DNA of 64,000 nt, taken from Cyrtodaria siliqua. Lineage: Eukaryota; Mollusca; Bivalvia; Adapedonta; Hiatellidae. The notes beneath the pieces are model-generated. The model was not told where the DNA came from. It did no database searches and saw nothing but the letters and a program-made list of their open reading frames with translations. This document shows, one piece after another, positions 1 through 11,477 of this stretch. The translations under genes were made by a program, and so were the position numbers. The stretch spans positions 1 through 64,000 of the forward strand of contig JAWPHD010008230.1 in the NCBI GenBank assembly GCA_037043455.1, in the 5' to 3' direction. The first letter of the stretch is position 1, and each line of letters begins with the position of its first letter.

Positions 1-13
1 GTTTCTTTGCATG

Positions 14-140
14 GTGTTTTACGTCTTTTTTCAACACAGTGTAAGGTTATCTATGATGATTTTCTAGTGGTGGAGGCGGACCACCACTTTTCTTAGGTAG
101 AACCAGTACTGTATACCTCCCGCCATCCGCAAGTATCACC
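14..140 (+). repeat. SINE-like fragment
   Basis: The block runs from a TTTTACGTC-type segment through GGTGGAGGCGGACCACCA to CCGCCATCCGCAAG. Diverged copies of the same segments occur at 14330-14575 and, inverted, at 48175-48250. The other copies lie next to tRNA-derived B-box sequence, so this is the non-tRNA part of a mollusc SINE. The short reading frame across it on the minus strand is a by-product. Confidence 0.5.
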
Positions 141-631
141 ACGATGTAAATCTGTGCAATTAAACCCTGATCAAATGATCCTTTTGGTACTAAGAAGTAG
201 ATATATAAGTCGAACAGGAAATGTAGCATTCCATGGACAAAAACGAAAATAGAGCAAGGAAACCAACAACAATTACAACGATGAATAAAAGGCAAGGTCT
301 ATGACATCACAAACATAAAAGGGTTGACGACATAATATCTATAGGATAAATGTTGAAACTCCTCCTCCTGCTTTCTCACAAACCGGTAGAGACCGGGCCG
401 TAAACAACACACATTGGCACTATGTAGGTGCGGTCACGTGAAGGAAGCAGGGAGGCCTCGGGGAGCATTTTTTTCCCGAAATGTTAATTAGCAAGATGAT
501 TATTCTATCTACCTGGCCGGTTTGCCTATATTTTTTTTACAAATTAAGTCATAAAGAGAGAAAACAAGTTAAATAATATTTAAATTCATTAAATTGTACA
601 AGTGAAAAAGAAAAATATTTTAAAAAAGTCG
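141..631. other. No gene seen; AT-rich non-coding
   Basis: No splice-bounded reading frame or family repeat was recognised here. Confidence 0.5.
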
Positions 632-703
632 GGCGTTAGATGGGCTTGAACGCGGATAGTTAGTTTACTACCCTGACCCATTTACCGACTGAGTTATTCC
701 GCC
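632..703 (-). pseudogene. Degenerate tRNA-like sequence
   Basis: Read on the minus strand, the 72 bases begin GGCGGAATAACTCAGTCGGT and carry a B-box-like GCGTTCAAGCCC. The acceptor pairs only at GGCG/CGCC and the D stem does not close. It is best read as a decayed tRNA or a SINE head, not a working tRNA gene. Confidence 0.35.
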
Positions 704-1196
704 ATGTCTGCATATGCAACAATAGGCTATATAAAAAAATACAGTAATATATTGCTTGATGCGGGCCTACGTATCTTTTTTAAATATTGATATATTTATA
801 ATCAATATATGCACCCATTTGCTGCAAATTAGTATTTCCCTTCTCAAAATATAATACATAACGCGATATGTAGATAGAAACAAAACAATATGTAGTAAAA
901 TTTAATATGCAGTAAAATTTAAATTTGATTTGTCTTCATCTACCAATTGTTATTGTTTTAAGAGCCATGGTTGATCTCACTCCAAGATATAAAATCAAAA
1001 GGGTTATACAACTCAATGCCAGAGTGCATGGAGGGTTTCTAAGGGTAACAAATGCACTCGATGCGACAACGGTAACATCAATGTAAGCCTTTTTAAGAAT
1101 ATTCGTCGCCATCTTTTAAGAAAAGACCCAAACGGATGGGATATGGTGCGTATTTTAGGCATGAGCAATGTCCAACTATATAGTACATGACATTAA

Positions 1197-2817
1197 GGGT
1201 TCGCCAATGTTCTGAAATGACTTTCCAGTGGGTGGGGGTATTAGGTGTTGAAACCTAAATAACTAGACAGTCTTTAAAAATATGTAACACACCATTCATA
1301 TTAAAACTTTGAGTATAATTCACTTTAGTCATAAGGAAAAATGTCAATATGTGGGTACTTAATTAGCGTGAACAAAAACAATAGGGTAAAGGCTTCCCTG
1401 TAAACAATATAATTACTGAACGTAATAATTGTTTTTTGGCTTAGATTGGTATAGACAATGATTAACAATATGTTAGAGTATTAAGTCGGAATTCAAACAG
1501 TTTTTGTCAGGAAAAAGTAAATAACTTCGTTGATACGTTGGAGTTTTCTGCGGCCATAGTTTTTCATTCAAAAAAAAGATGTAAACAGAAGGGAAACCTG
1601 GATTATTGCCTAAATTGGTGTGGAGAGTCATCTATGCAGCTACAGAACATATAGTTGCGAATCTTGGAATATTGACAGTAAGTAGATTTGTTAAAGATAT
1701 TGAAGACAATTCAAATCATCTGTCAGTAATCATGGGTGTCGAGTTAATGATTTTACGGTTTCTTGGTTGTATTTTCAATACTTCACCTCGCTGAACAAAA
1801 TATGACCGATTAACCGATTAAGATTCGCTACGCGCCTAATATGTTTTAACGGATTCATGACTAGGAAAATACGAATTCGATTTTTCGAATTTGGAGAATT
1901 ACACAAATTGTATTTTTCATTATAAATAATTTTCTTATCATTTGTGTTATAAATGTTGCAAGAAAACGAAAGAAAATGTACCCTTGCGGTTATAAGTACT
2001 AAATTAAGAAATAAAAATGGCACTACTTTATGCAGTTGTAGGTGTTATAAGGCATTCGTTCTGAAAACTCGGTATAGACGGCTACGTTCGGAATCATACT
2101 TCGAAAGAAAAGATCGAGATGGTTGCGAATGAGTAGTTAGGTGGCCGGATTTATGAAAGTGACAATGATTAGTTGCCGAGATTGAACGTGATTTTATAAT
2201 GTTTCGAGGCTTTATATTCTCAAGAATTAACATAATTAAGAAGAAACAATACGTTTTCCCCAGGCGCAGGCCTGTTATAACCTGTTCAGATCTGTCAGAA
2301 TACAGTCCCCAAATTAGAGGCTCGTTCATGAGGTAAACAAATGTTTGTAATACGATTCATTCAATAAACATTGTGTAGTATTAGTAGTAGTATATCACGT
2401 GCAAATCGTATAATTAAAAGTGATTTGCACTACTTTTGGGGATAAAACACGGTGGCAGAAATTCATTTATTTAGCATTGATGGTGTTTTGAAAGTCTGTT
2501 TTATTAAGTTGCAGTTATTTAATTTTTAATTTTCATTCTTGACATATTGTGAACAACATACTGGACTATGGATGTGTGTATTCACTTTCAATAAAAAGCA
2601 GTCAATGATTTGCCAGGTAACTGAAATCAAAAGTACACAAAAGTACAATATCTTTTTTATGAATTACTTTTATTCCAAACACTAGCTATCAAAATGTTTC
2701 CTTAAACATGTGACACACTATGTAAGCATTGACAGTTGCAAGAAAATTGAAGTTTAAGCAAAAATTGACATTGTATATGTTAGCATATCCCACCCACTTT
2801 ATACTATTGGCGAACCC
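1197..2817. mobile_element. 1.6-kb TIR element flanked by TTAA
   Basis: The left end reads TTAA then GGGTTCGCCAAT, and the right end is the exact reverse complement followed by TTAA. Similarity extends inward through a GTGGGTGGG stretch on both arms. TTAA target duplication is the signature of piggyBac and Kolobok superfamilies. No transposase could be recognised inside, so this is probably a non-autonomous copy. The superfamily is inferred from target site only. Confidence 0.65.
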
Positions 2818-2997
2818 TTAATGTAACACTATTGCTGTGAACATAATATCAGAAAGAATACTTAATGGCAGAAATTGTACCCTTCATATCCAAAACGTTT
2901 AATGCAATTTTACTTAAGGGTTTTATTTTCTTTTATGTGAAATAAACTGGTCCATATAATAGTCTATGTATCCAGCGAGAGTAGACGAGACATCATT

Positions 2998-3197
2998 GGC
3001 AAATTGCATACGGAAAACCTTAGACTTACTTTGATAAACTATTGCTTGGCAAGTTGCATACGGAAAACCTTAGACTTACTTTGATAAACTATTGCTTGGC
3101 TAGTTGCATACGGAAAACCTTAGATTTGCTTTGATAAACTATTGCTTGGCAAGATGCATACGGAAAACCTTAGATTTGCTTTAATAAACTATTGCTT
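2998..3197. repeat. 50-bp tandem repeat, four copies
   Basis: Four successive units begin GGCAAGTTGCATACGG or a one-base variant and end AAACTATTGCTT, each exactly 50 bp. A partial fifth follows. Single diverged units recur at about 4450 and 5044, linking this array to the larger repeated segments downstream. Confidence 0.85.
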
Positions 3198-3236
3198 GGC
3201 AACTTGCATAATGATTGACTAGTAAAGTATAGTTTG

Positions 3237-5800
3237 GCAAGTCGCAATGATAATGTTTTTCAAAGAACCATGACAACTGATAAATAATCGTGTCCATATC
3301 ACTATATGTTATTATAAGCTACTATCACGGTTACCATTCTCAACATGTTCACCATATTTCGTTATAAATGGTATTAAACAAATAGTGGGCATTGTGTATA
3401 ACAGATTCATTGACAAGATTATAGACGTTTTCCAAAACTTACAATCGATCCAGTTTTAATATCAATGGTGTAACCTTTTGAATTAATAACAATGCAATTA
3501 CTACAAGTTGCCCTACATCGGCCTTATATGCGTTAATCAAGTTGCAAATGTATAGCACAGGCGCCAGCAAAGAAAGAATGAACGCTATTGGCAAAACCAT
3601 TTGTGATTTGTGACATTCAGTAAACTTAATTCGTTGTTTTTAAGCTACAAGCTTGAAATTAACCAAATTTCAAAATCTTAGAGACGCTGGAAAGTTTAAT
3701 CATGCAGTAGGACTTAGATATTTGATGTCAATTAATCTGTCTCTGTTCGTGGTTTCGGTTTAAACTTATTGATTAACGGTATTAATGTTTAACATTTCGA
3801 ATCATGCTAACGTTCTGTTTTTCTAAGCCCGAAAGGACGTATTTTGTCATACTGCAAAGAAAATTCTCGGGATTTTATTGGTCAATGGGCGACGTGAACA
3901 TAGGACAATTTCCCTGTAGGTACCCCATATCTGCACTACACAAAAACAAAATGGAGACGATAACATTGTGTGTAAAGGTCTGAAATAATCGTAAGTATAC
4001 ATTTTTTTGCAAATTTACAGATAATAAAACATCAACATATTGATAAAATACGTTTATTTTATGAAAAAATCCGCCAAATATAACGACGTTAGAGCGATGA
4101 CGTCACGAAATTAAACAACATCTAGTTAGAGGCACGTTACGGGGAAATTGGCGCAACAAAAATGAAAACGTGTTTTTGGTGTGTGTTTTTTCTTAAACAA
4201 ATGGTAACAACTTTGAAGTATGACAAATTTGTTAACGGCTCGGATGAATATAATTTCCAGGCAAGGAATATGAGCCCATGTCCCCTGTCAAGAATCCTAA
4301 TAACTAATAATGTCATGGCGTCATACGTTCTCTGTTTCTGTCTATTGACTGTTCTTGTCCGGAATATTTCTCCGCTTGGCCAGAGGCATACAGAGAACGT
4401 TTGGCTTCTTTCTATAAACAGTTGTCTTGAATTTAGAATTGTGCACACTAAAAACCGTTGTTTCTATGAACTATTGTATGGTAAGTCGCAATTATTTTTT
4501 TGAAAACTCACTGAATTAATCGTGTCTATATCACTATCTGTTATTATAAGCCATTGTCAGGGTTACCATTCTCAGCAAGTTCAACATATTTTAATATAAA
4601 TAAATCACTAGTTTTATATAAAAACCCTGAAGTAAATGTATTCGTAAAAGTATTGAACGAATAATGACAATAGTGAGTAGTGTGTATAACAAAGAAATTC
4701 ACTGACATGATTGTAGACGATTTCCAAAACTTAAAATAAAATCGATCTAAGTTTATTATTAACGGTGTAACCTTTTCAACTAATAACAATGTCAATTAGT
4801 ATGCCTCTGATCGTGGTTATGCTTTAAATGCCTTGATTAACGGTATTAATTTTTAACATTTCGAATCTAATTTTCTGTTTTTCTAAGCCCGTATAGATGT
4901 ATTATATGTCATGACGTCATGCGTTCTCTGTCTGTCTCCCTGTCTTTCTATTGACTGTTCTTGTCTGGACTCCTCCTCCGCTTAGCAGGTGGCATACTAG
5001 TACAGAGAATCTTTGGTTTGTTTCTATACACCTGTGTCTAACAAGTTGCATACCGAAAACCGTTGGCTTGTTTCTATAAACTATTGTATGGTAAGTCGCA
5101 ATTATTTTTCAAAAAGATACTGCAATTAAAACAATGACAACTCTCTGAAATAATCGTGTCTATATCACTATCTGTTATTAGATACTGCCACGGTTGCCAT
5201 TCCCAGCAAGTTCACCATATTTCATTATAAATAAATGTATGTAGTAAAACTATTGAACAAATAAAGACAATAGTGTGTATTGTGTATAACAAAGCGATTC
5301 ATTGACATGACTGTAGACGTTTTCCAAAACTTAGCATAAAATCGACCTACGTTTAATATCAATGGTGTAACTTTTTAACAAATGCAATTAGTACAAGGTG
5401 CCCCATATCCGCCCTATATGCGTTAATCAAGATGCAGATGCATAGCACAGGCGCCAACAAAGAAAGAATGAACGCTGTTGTGTGGCAAAACCTAAATTAG
5501 ATTTGTGATATTCAGTAAATTTAATTCGTATTTTTAAGCTAGACGCTTGAAATTAAACCAAATTTCAGAATCTTAGAGACGCTGGAAAGTTTAATCATGC
5601 TGGTGGATTTAGTTATCTTGGAAGTTAGAAGGAAATTGATGTCAATTAATCTGTCTCTGTTCGTGGTTATGCTTTAAATTCCTTGATTAACGGTATTCTG
5701 TTTAACATTTCGAATCAATCTAACGTTCTGTTTTTCTAAGCCCGTATGGATGTATTATGGCATGGCGTCATGCGTCCGTCTATCCGTCTGTCTGTTTTCT
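3237..5800. repeat. Triplicated 0.5-0.7-kb segment
   Basis: Three diverged copies, about 3237-3850, 4483-4980 and 5093-5800, share in order AAGTCGCAAT, an AATCGTGTCTATATCACTAT-like block, GTTTTCCAAAACTTA, AAAGAAAGAATGAACGCT (first and third copies) and TCTAAGCCCG. The middle copy is internally deleted. Overlapping reading frames on both strands at 4137-4503 lie in the repeat and are not supported as genes. Confidence 0.7.
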
Positions 5801-6519
5801 TGTCCGGACTCGTCCTCCTAAACTTCTCAAAATATTTTGGCGAAAGTTGATAAAAAATAAAGTGTCAGCATAAAGTCTAGTTGCGCATACGCTAGTCTGG
5901 TTCTGGTTCATTGACTTTTGATGAAGTTCTGACGGCCATTTAGTCATTTTCTTTTGATTAAACCCCATCATTCTTGTCCTGAATTCTCCTCCTAAACTTC
6001 GTTCTCAAAAGAGGTTAGGTCACACACCTCAATTAATTTTCCCATAGGGTTACTGTACAGCCTTTTCCAACATCTGAGCTTCAAAGCAGGGCAGCAGATA
6101 TTGTTACTGGTTTAATATCTTCAGTATAGCCAAGACCAGTAATTTAAAACAATAAAATACATAAGTTAGACAGGTTGGTTTTTTTTCTCGCTCATGTTTT
6201 GTGAACCCTATGGAAAATACAAAATTCATACACTATCTAGCTGAATATGCGGTGCTTCGGTCAAACAATTCTGAAATTTGATTGAAACCTCATATCAATA
6301 TGGGATTTTCTGTATCATCTGCCTTTTACACTGCAGATGTATGCTAAAGCAAAGAAAAACCTATTTTTCAAATTAAAAATTGCCTAAAATTGAGAAAAAA
6401 TATAATTATTTTCTGTTTGCCTTTTGTCTCTAGGGCCGTGAGATTTCAGGGGAGATAATAGAGGTGTGAGACCGTTATGACCCTATCATTTTGCAACGCA
6501 CTGCACGGTCTAGTGGTTG
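5801..6519. other. No gene seen
   Basis: AT-rich sequence with no recognised repeat boundary and no splice-bounded frame. Confidence 0.4.
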
Positions 6520-7290
6520 ACCCATTTACAGTTCGTCACTATGATTTTCTCTTCACTTGTGCGATGACCGGACAGGTTGTGGACCCTATGCTGACGTCTA
6601 CCTAAATTCTTATAGAACAGTAGCGTTTGGTGTTTGTCTTTAATCTTGTCTTGTCGTACCCTTCACAGTTTGTTATCCTGTTTCTCTGGCTTCTTCCAAG
6701 TCATTGAGAACTTACTTTGTGACTTTCTATGCTTTCTTTATATTATATATACATGATCATTTATGTGTTCTAGAACCTGATTTAAACCCCCAGCGGCTTT
6801 TTTTGCCACTGACCGTTCCTAGGCGGAAGTCCTATTTTCAACCCTGTTATGTTTGTGCTGTCATATTTTGCTGTTTAGTCATCTTTGTAGTTATTGTTTG
6901 TTTCTGTGCGTGTTTGTGGTCGACTGTGGTCCTTGAATGCTGCATTTTCTGCTCGACTTTTATATCCACTTATACATGTGTCGACTATTAATGCTGCCTT
7001 GTTTGTTAAAGATTATAACCTAGCGGGGATATCTTTATTTACACTGTCCCGTTTATTGGGATGACAATAGGGTAAGAGTGAGTTTTGGTGCAGCCTAGAA
7101 CCCGGTTTAAACCCCCAACGGCCTTTTTGCCGATGATTGTTCCAGGGCGGTAACCATATTGTCAACCCTTTTAAGTTTGTGGGGTCATATCTTGCCTTTT
7201 AGTCATCTTTGTAGTTGTTGTTTGTTTCTGTGTGTTTCTCTGAGAGTTTGTGGTTGACTATCGTCCTTGAAGGAATTCTTGTTCGATTGT
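6520..7290 (+). repeat. Dispersed repeat with internal direct duplication
   Basis: A ~185-bp block starting CTAGAACCTGATTTAAACCC (6770) recurs at 7094 with moderate divergence. The part before it (6520-6770, with CACTATGATTTTCTCTT and CCCTATGCTGA) is repeated at 22000-22220. The 95-codon frame inside the first block is not shared with the second and is unlikely to be coding. Confidence 0.65.
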
Positions 7291-7639
7291 TATATCCATG
7301 ACAGAAAGCGAACAAAGAAGTTAGAAAGTATGCGTTTTAGAAGTGGAAAATGCTGAAAGGTTTGTCATCTAATAAACACTTGGTGATTCTCAATTCGCGG
7401 ATTATTCTAAAGATGTAAACGACCCGAAACTGTATTTTTTTTCAATCCGATGAAGATAATATCCACTTTAATGAACCTAAACCTAAACGGAGAATTACAA
7501 ATTATTTTCGAAGAACTAGATATTGAAATTTTCAAAATTAGATATTGAAATTTCAAAATCGGAAATATTAAAAAGATGTAAAGAATTACAATTTTGACGT
7601 TCAGGGGGTCCCGACTCGTTGATTAACGATGTTTAAGAT

Positions 7640-8470
7640 ATTGTATTGACCATCTTACGGCATATGTGTGTACATTGTTTAATACGTTAGTTGATAAAAC
7701 ATATTTTCCAGAAAACTGGTTGGAAGGATTTGTTGTTCCGATTCATAAAAAGAGCGATATAAATGAACCAGAAAATTACAGAGGAATAACGCTGTTAAGT
7801 ACCTTTGGTAAACTATTTACTAGAATCCTAAATAACAGACTTAGCACCTGGGCTGAGATATATCAGGCCTATGATGAGGCACAGGCGGTGTTTCGTAAAA
7901 ATAATTCGGTACCATAGATACGATATGTGTTGTACATGGACTAAAAGCGCATATGTTGAATGCAAATAAAAATTGTATGTTGCTTTTTTATAGATCTAGA
8001 TTATACAAAAACGTTCAATTAAGTAGTACGAGATATTCTGTGGTTTAAACATTTAAGGTATGGGGTCAGGGGTAAGATATTAGATATAATTAAATAAATG
8101 TACAGTAATGTGAAATTTTACATGCTTCTTAGGGTCCGTCAGGGCAAATGTCTGTCACCATTTTTATTTCCAATGTACTTGAATGACTTGAAATAACTTT
8201 TATTTTAAGTGGATATGAAGGTATTGATTTGGGAATGTTAAAAGTATGCTTATTATTATAAGAAGATGATATTGTTATTTTCTCTGATTTAGACACAGGT
8301 TTGCAAATGGTTTATCCATTTTAAAAGGTTACTGTAGTAAATGAAAGCTTACAATGAATGTTAATAAAATGAATATTATGATTTTCAAAAAAGGAAGGAG
8401 CAACTCTTTACCGGAATAACCACTGTATAGATTCTGATGAAACTCCAAAGAAAGCAATGTATGGACTTCA
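7640..8470 (+). pseudogene. Decayed non-LTR reverse transcriptase
   Basis: From 7666 the frame reads as the first RT motifs, with NWLEGFVVPIHKK followed by NYRGITLLSTFGKLFTRIL, which closely resembles the intact RT at 54333-56606. After 7917 the similarity continues through stops and frameshifts: a degraded palm motif near 8000, a VRQG-like motif near 8130 and an EDDIVIFSD-like remnant of the YADD motif near 8265-8295. No endonuclease is visible upstream. This is a dead 5'-truncated copy of the same LINE group. Confidence 0.75.
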
Positions 8471-9072
8471 GTGTTAATTGATACATGTAATATACTCGCG
8501 AGCATATTTCAGCTTAACGTTATGCAGAAAACTGTTTAACCAGGAACTTAACTTCGTAAAAATAAAGCAACATTAACGAAATACGGCATCTTTTAATGAT
8601 TTTACATTATTCAATATTGCTTACAAAAAATGTCTAATACGGAACAGGTATGTTTTACTACGGGTACATATGCGCCGCAAGGCGGGGTTCTTGTTATTCA
8701 AAAGGTTATAAGCAGCTCATATACAGCGGCCATGTTATGTGGCTGGTGAGGCCCAGCTGGTAGCAGGATGAACTTGAAATCCGAAGCACCCAGTTTCAAA
8801 ATAGAACAAGTTAATAAAAAAAAAACAGAATAAAGAGGTGTTGTGCCAAACAAACCCATTTGATTAGAGAGGGTCGGGGAGGGGTGTTAATCAGCCATAA
8901 ACGCATGTGTGTGGGAGCTATAATAAATCTTAGTCATTATATTTTAATACAGTACTTATTGTTTAAAATTGTTACCATCAACAGGGGCAGTATAAAAATA
9001 TATATTTTATTTTAGACATTCGTTTACATGTAGCTCGAAACGATTTAGCTATAACTGGCGTAGGAGGCAACA
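8471..9072. other. No gene; 3' flank of the unknown gene
   Basis: Contains an AATAAA on the minus strand at 9011-9006, 62 bases past the stop codon of the gene whose last exon begins at 9073. Otherwise there is only a purine-rich stretch near 8870. Confidence 0.45.
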
Positions 9073-9354
9073 CTAGATGCTCTGGAAGGTGTTGCGTGAG
9101 CAGCTCTTCCCTTCGAACGCTCGTCCCACAATGCTTTCGATTTTCGCGATGATTTCCGGTGCGTTGTTAGGGTGTTCGTTTTGCTGCTGCATCAGCATGT
9201 CATATTTGTTCATCCAATCATTGCTGGCTTCCTTTAACATGGCTGTGCTCTTCACGCTAGACTCGTGACGACTCGTGACGTCAATTATGTTGTTGGCCTT
9301 GATAACGTGTGATTTCTCTCCAATTTTTGGTATGGAACCAATGCAGATATGTCC
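9073..9354 (-). CDS. Unknown spliced host gene, last exon (exon 4)
   Basis: This is the terminal exon of a minus-strand gene assembled by hand from exons at 15096-15162, 13827-13923, 11109-11376 and 9073-9354. The pieces sum to 714 nt, exactly 238 codons including the stop, with every junction in phase. This exon begins after a pyrimidine-rich CTCTGCTCTTTCAAG acceptor, in phase 0, and encodes 93 residues ending with NTFQSI. The sequence includes a likely helical stretch (STAMLKEASNDWMNKYDML). An AATAAA lies 62 bases after the stop. I do not recognise the protein. It is hydrophilic and lysine/glutamate rich, with no membrane segment or signal peptide, so a nuclear or cytosolic role is possible but unproven. 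Confidence 0.65.
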   Translation of the reverse strand, partial: GHICIGSIPKIGEKSHVIKANNIIDVTSRHESSVKSTAMLKEASNDWMNKYDMLMQQQNEHPNNAPEIIAKIESIVGRAFEGKSCSRNTFQSI

Positions 9355-9719
9355 CTTGAAAGAGCAGAGTATACACTTTTACGTTTACCTTATGCATTTT
9401 AGGCGCTGTTACTATTTTATGTTAATTAAAAGCAGGTCGCTTTTACATTATTTATATTATTTTTTCTTTGTACTTGACACAGTCTTTGGGCAAATAGATG
9501 TAGCACATCCGATACGAACAATAACGACAACAAGCTCGGGATGGTTCTTGCAAGCTTTGGTGTAAATATGTTTTATTTCGAAGGTGACGTATAAAACAAA
9601 TGTAACGTACACTAATAAAATGCTTGTTGCAAAGCTTTGGCCAGTGCCTTAAGTGTGAACTTGTCTCTGTCACATGTTGCGTTTTACTGCAAGTTGAAGT
9701 CGTATTCAAATCAAACGAA

Positions 9720-9992
9720 TTGAATTGAATTGGATTTTATAGTCGCACCAACAGCTAAAGTCATATGGCGACTTTCCAGCTTCCACTGATGGAGGAAGAC
9801 CCCAGGTGCCCCTCCGGGCAATTTTCGTGCACGGGCGGGCACCTGGGTAGAACCACCGACGTTCCGCAAGCTAGCTGGATAGCTTCCTCACATAAAGATG
9901 CCTAGGCCCCTGAGGGATCGAACCTACAGCGGTGAGGGGCAAGTGATTTCAAGTCAGAGACATTAACCACTCGGCCACGGACGCCCCCTCAT
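9720..9992 (-). mobile_element. tRNA-derived SINE (V-SINE/RUDI-like)
   Basis: On the minus strand the element starts with a tRNA-like head of Ser/Leu type: A box GTGGCCGAGTGGTTAA and B box GGTTCGATCCC. It continues through a conserved-looking body with ACGTCGGTGGTTCTACCCAG and ends in an AATTC-type simple-repeat tail. It is flanked by a perfect 10-bp target duplication, ATCAAACGAA (9710-9719 and 9993-10002). The body holds an inverted pair CAGGTGCCC/GGGCACCTG. It sits in the last intron of the unknown gene. The family name is from memory of mollusc V-SINEs. Confidence 0.85.
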
Positions 9993-10002
9993 ATCAAACG
10001 AA

Positions 10003-11108
10003 AAACGTTATGTATATCGAATGAAGGTATATTTTTTTAAAGATAACTTTCACATTTTCAAATTTCTCTTTCTGAAATTTTGCAGACATATGAAGCGTGA
10101 ATTGCCGGATCTATAGACAAATTAATTACTTTAGATGTAGCTCGGATTTTGTAAAAATCTATAATTATGCGCACACCACAAAAAAAATAAAAGTCGCAAA
10201 CGTTAAAATGTTCCTTACAAGTGAAATCACAATTCTAAACTTTAATTTTCATTTAAAAGAAAACTTAACAAATATATTAAACATAAACACAAGTACAAAA
10301 TTAACAAAATAATGAAATTTAATTGGGACACGAAAATGTTAAATCTATTTTGTCAATTTTTTCTTTCAATGAATTTGATGACAATTAAAATTTATAATTA
10401 ATAGTAAAAAAATACATTACATTCACAGAAATTTGAGTGTCTAAAATTTGCCATATCTGTGGAAATATGATAAATTAAATTTGTTAAAATGTTCGATTTC
10501 CAATGCATACTTCCAAACCTGTCTTCAAGATTGCTACACATAGAAACCACGTTATCTTGTGGATGCGTTTGATATATAGAACAATTTCCTAATATCAATT
10601 TGTTTGGCATGTCGCGGAAACATGGTAGTTTGTCAAGAAACTAGAAAACTGTTTAAAATTATTTGATGCTTGGTAAATGCGCATAGCAGAGTTGTGGCTG
10701 TTTCTATATAAAACAATTATATTAATATAATGTGTGTTATAATGCAAATACAATTGACATTTTAACTCACCTTTTAGTTTACAGACCTTTAATTGAATAC
10801 TATTTGAAAACAGGTTGTTTTTTTCTGCCATTACCTTATAAAAACTGTTGGGCTTGGAGTGCACAATTGCAGTATAAAGCGTTGAGTAAGTTCACAACCC
10901 AGATTATACAAAATATTAAAGATTGCGTACCTCGATATGATACCGTCCTTTGGACTACTCTCCTATTGTTACAATAACTGACATACATCTACAACGGAGA
11001 TTGTATTTATGTTCTATAAAATCATTTTTAAAAGTTGTCGAACGCACTTAAAACAGTGGTGAGCCAATATACCGATTATTTATAGTAAATGTTCTTCCTA
11101 AATCTTAC
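10003..11108 (-). other. Intron 3 of the unknown gene
   Basis: AT-rich sequence between the donor GAG|GTAAGA at 11109/11108 and the acceptor before 9354. No convincing additional exon is seen. The frames at 10398-10864 lack paired splice sites and homology. Confidence 0.45.
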
Positions 11109-11376
11109 CTCAGACATGCCGCCAATGCTAGGCAGTAGATCTTTGTTTCCGTTAAACATTGACCGGTTCCGGGAAAGTTCGGCAACTTCCTCCAGGTCAG
11201 CCTTATTATTCAGCGCTATCCAGTTTGCTTCCTTTTTCGTCTGCTTTTCTCTTTTTCGCTTTTTCTCCGCCGTTGTCGGTGATTTATTTCCCGAGGACTG
11301 GACAACAGCTTTCCGCTTTGAAAATGTACTTCCTGACTGGATAGCGGACTCAGAAAAGAACATGCGCTCTTCTTCT
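11109..11376 (-). CDS. Unknown spliced host gene, exon 3
   Basis: The exon lies between acceptor TTCACTTTTTCAG and donor GAG|GTAAGA. It starts in the last position of a lysine codon supplied by exon 2 and ends in phase 0. It encodes 89 residues with an acidic start (EEERM), a strongly basic central run (AEKKRKREKQTKKEA, a possible nuclear localisation signal) and a leucine-spaced helix (ADLEEVAELSRNRS). The perfect phase match on both sides is the main support. The opposite-strand frames here are shadows. Confidence 0.7.
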
Positions 11377-11477
11377 CTGAAAAAGTGAATCCACAGTTCA
11401 TGGTTCCCTAAACTTTAAATGCATTACAGCCATGTTTAATATAAAGGATGCAGTGTACAAATATTGGTTAGTCTTCC

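Noticed and set aside
47..295. 82-codon minus-strand frame
   Set aside because: Much of it is translated SINE sequence also seen at 14330-14575 and 48175-48250.
4137..4503. Overlapping ~100-codon frames on both strands
   Set aside because: They lie inside the triplicated repeat, and the other copies do not keep the frame.
10398..10864. Possible extra exons in intron 3 of the unknown gene
   Set aside because: No acceptor/donor pair in the required phase. The existing exon 3-exon 4 junction already agrees in phase 0.
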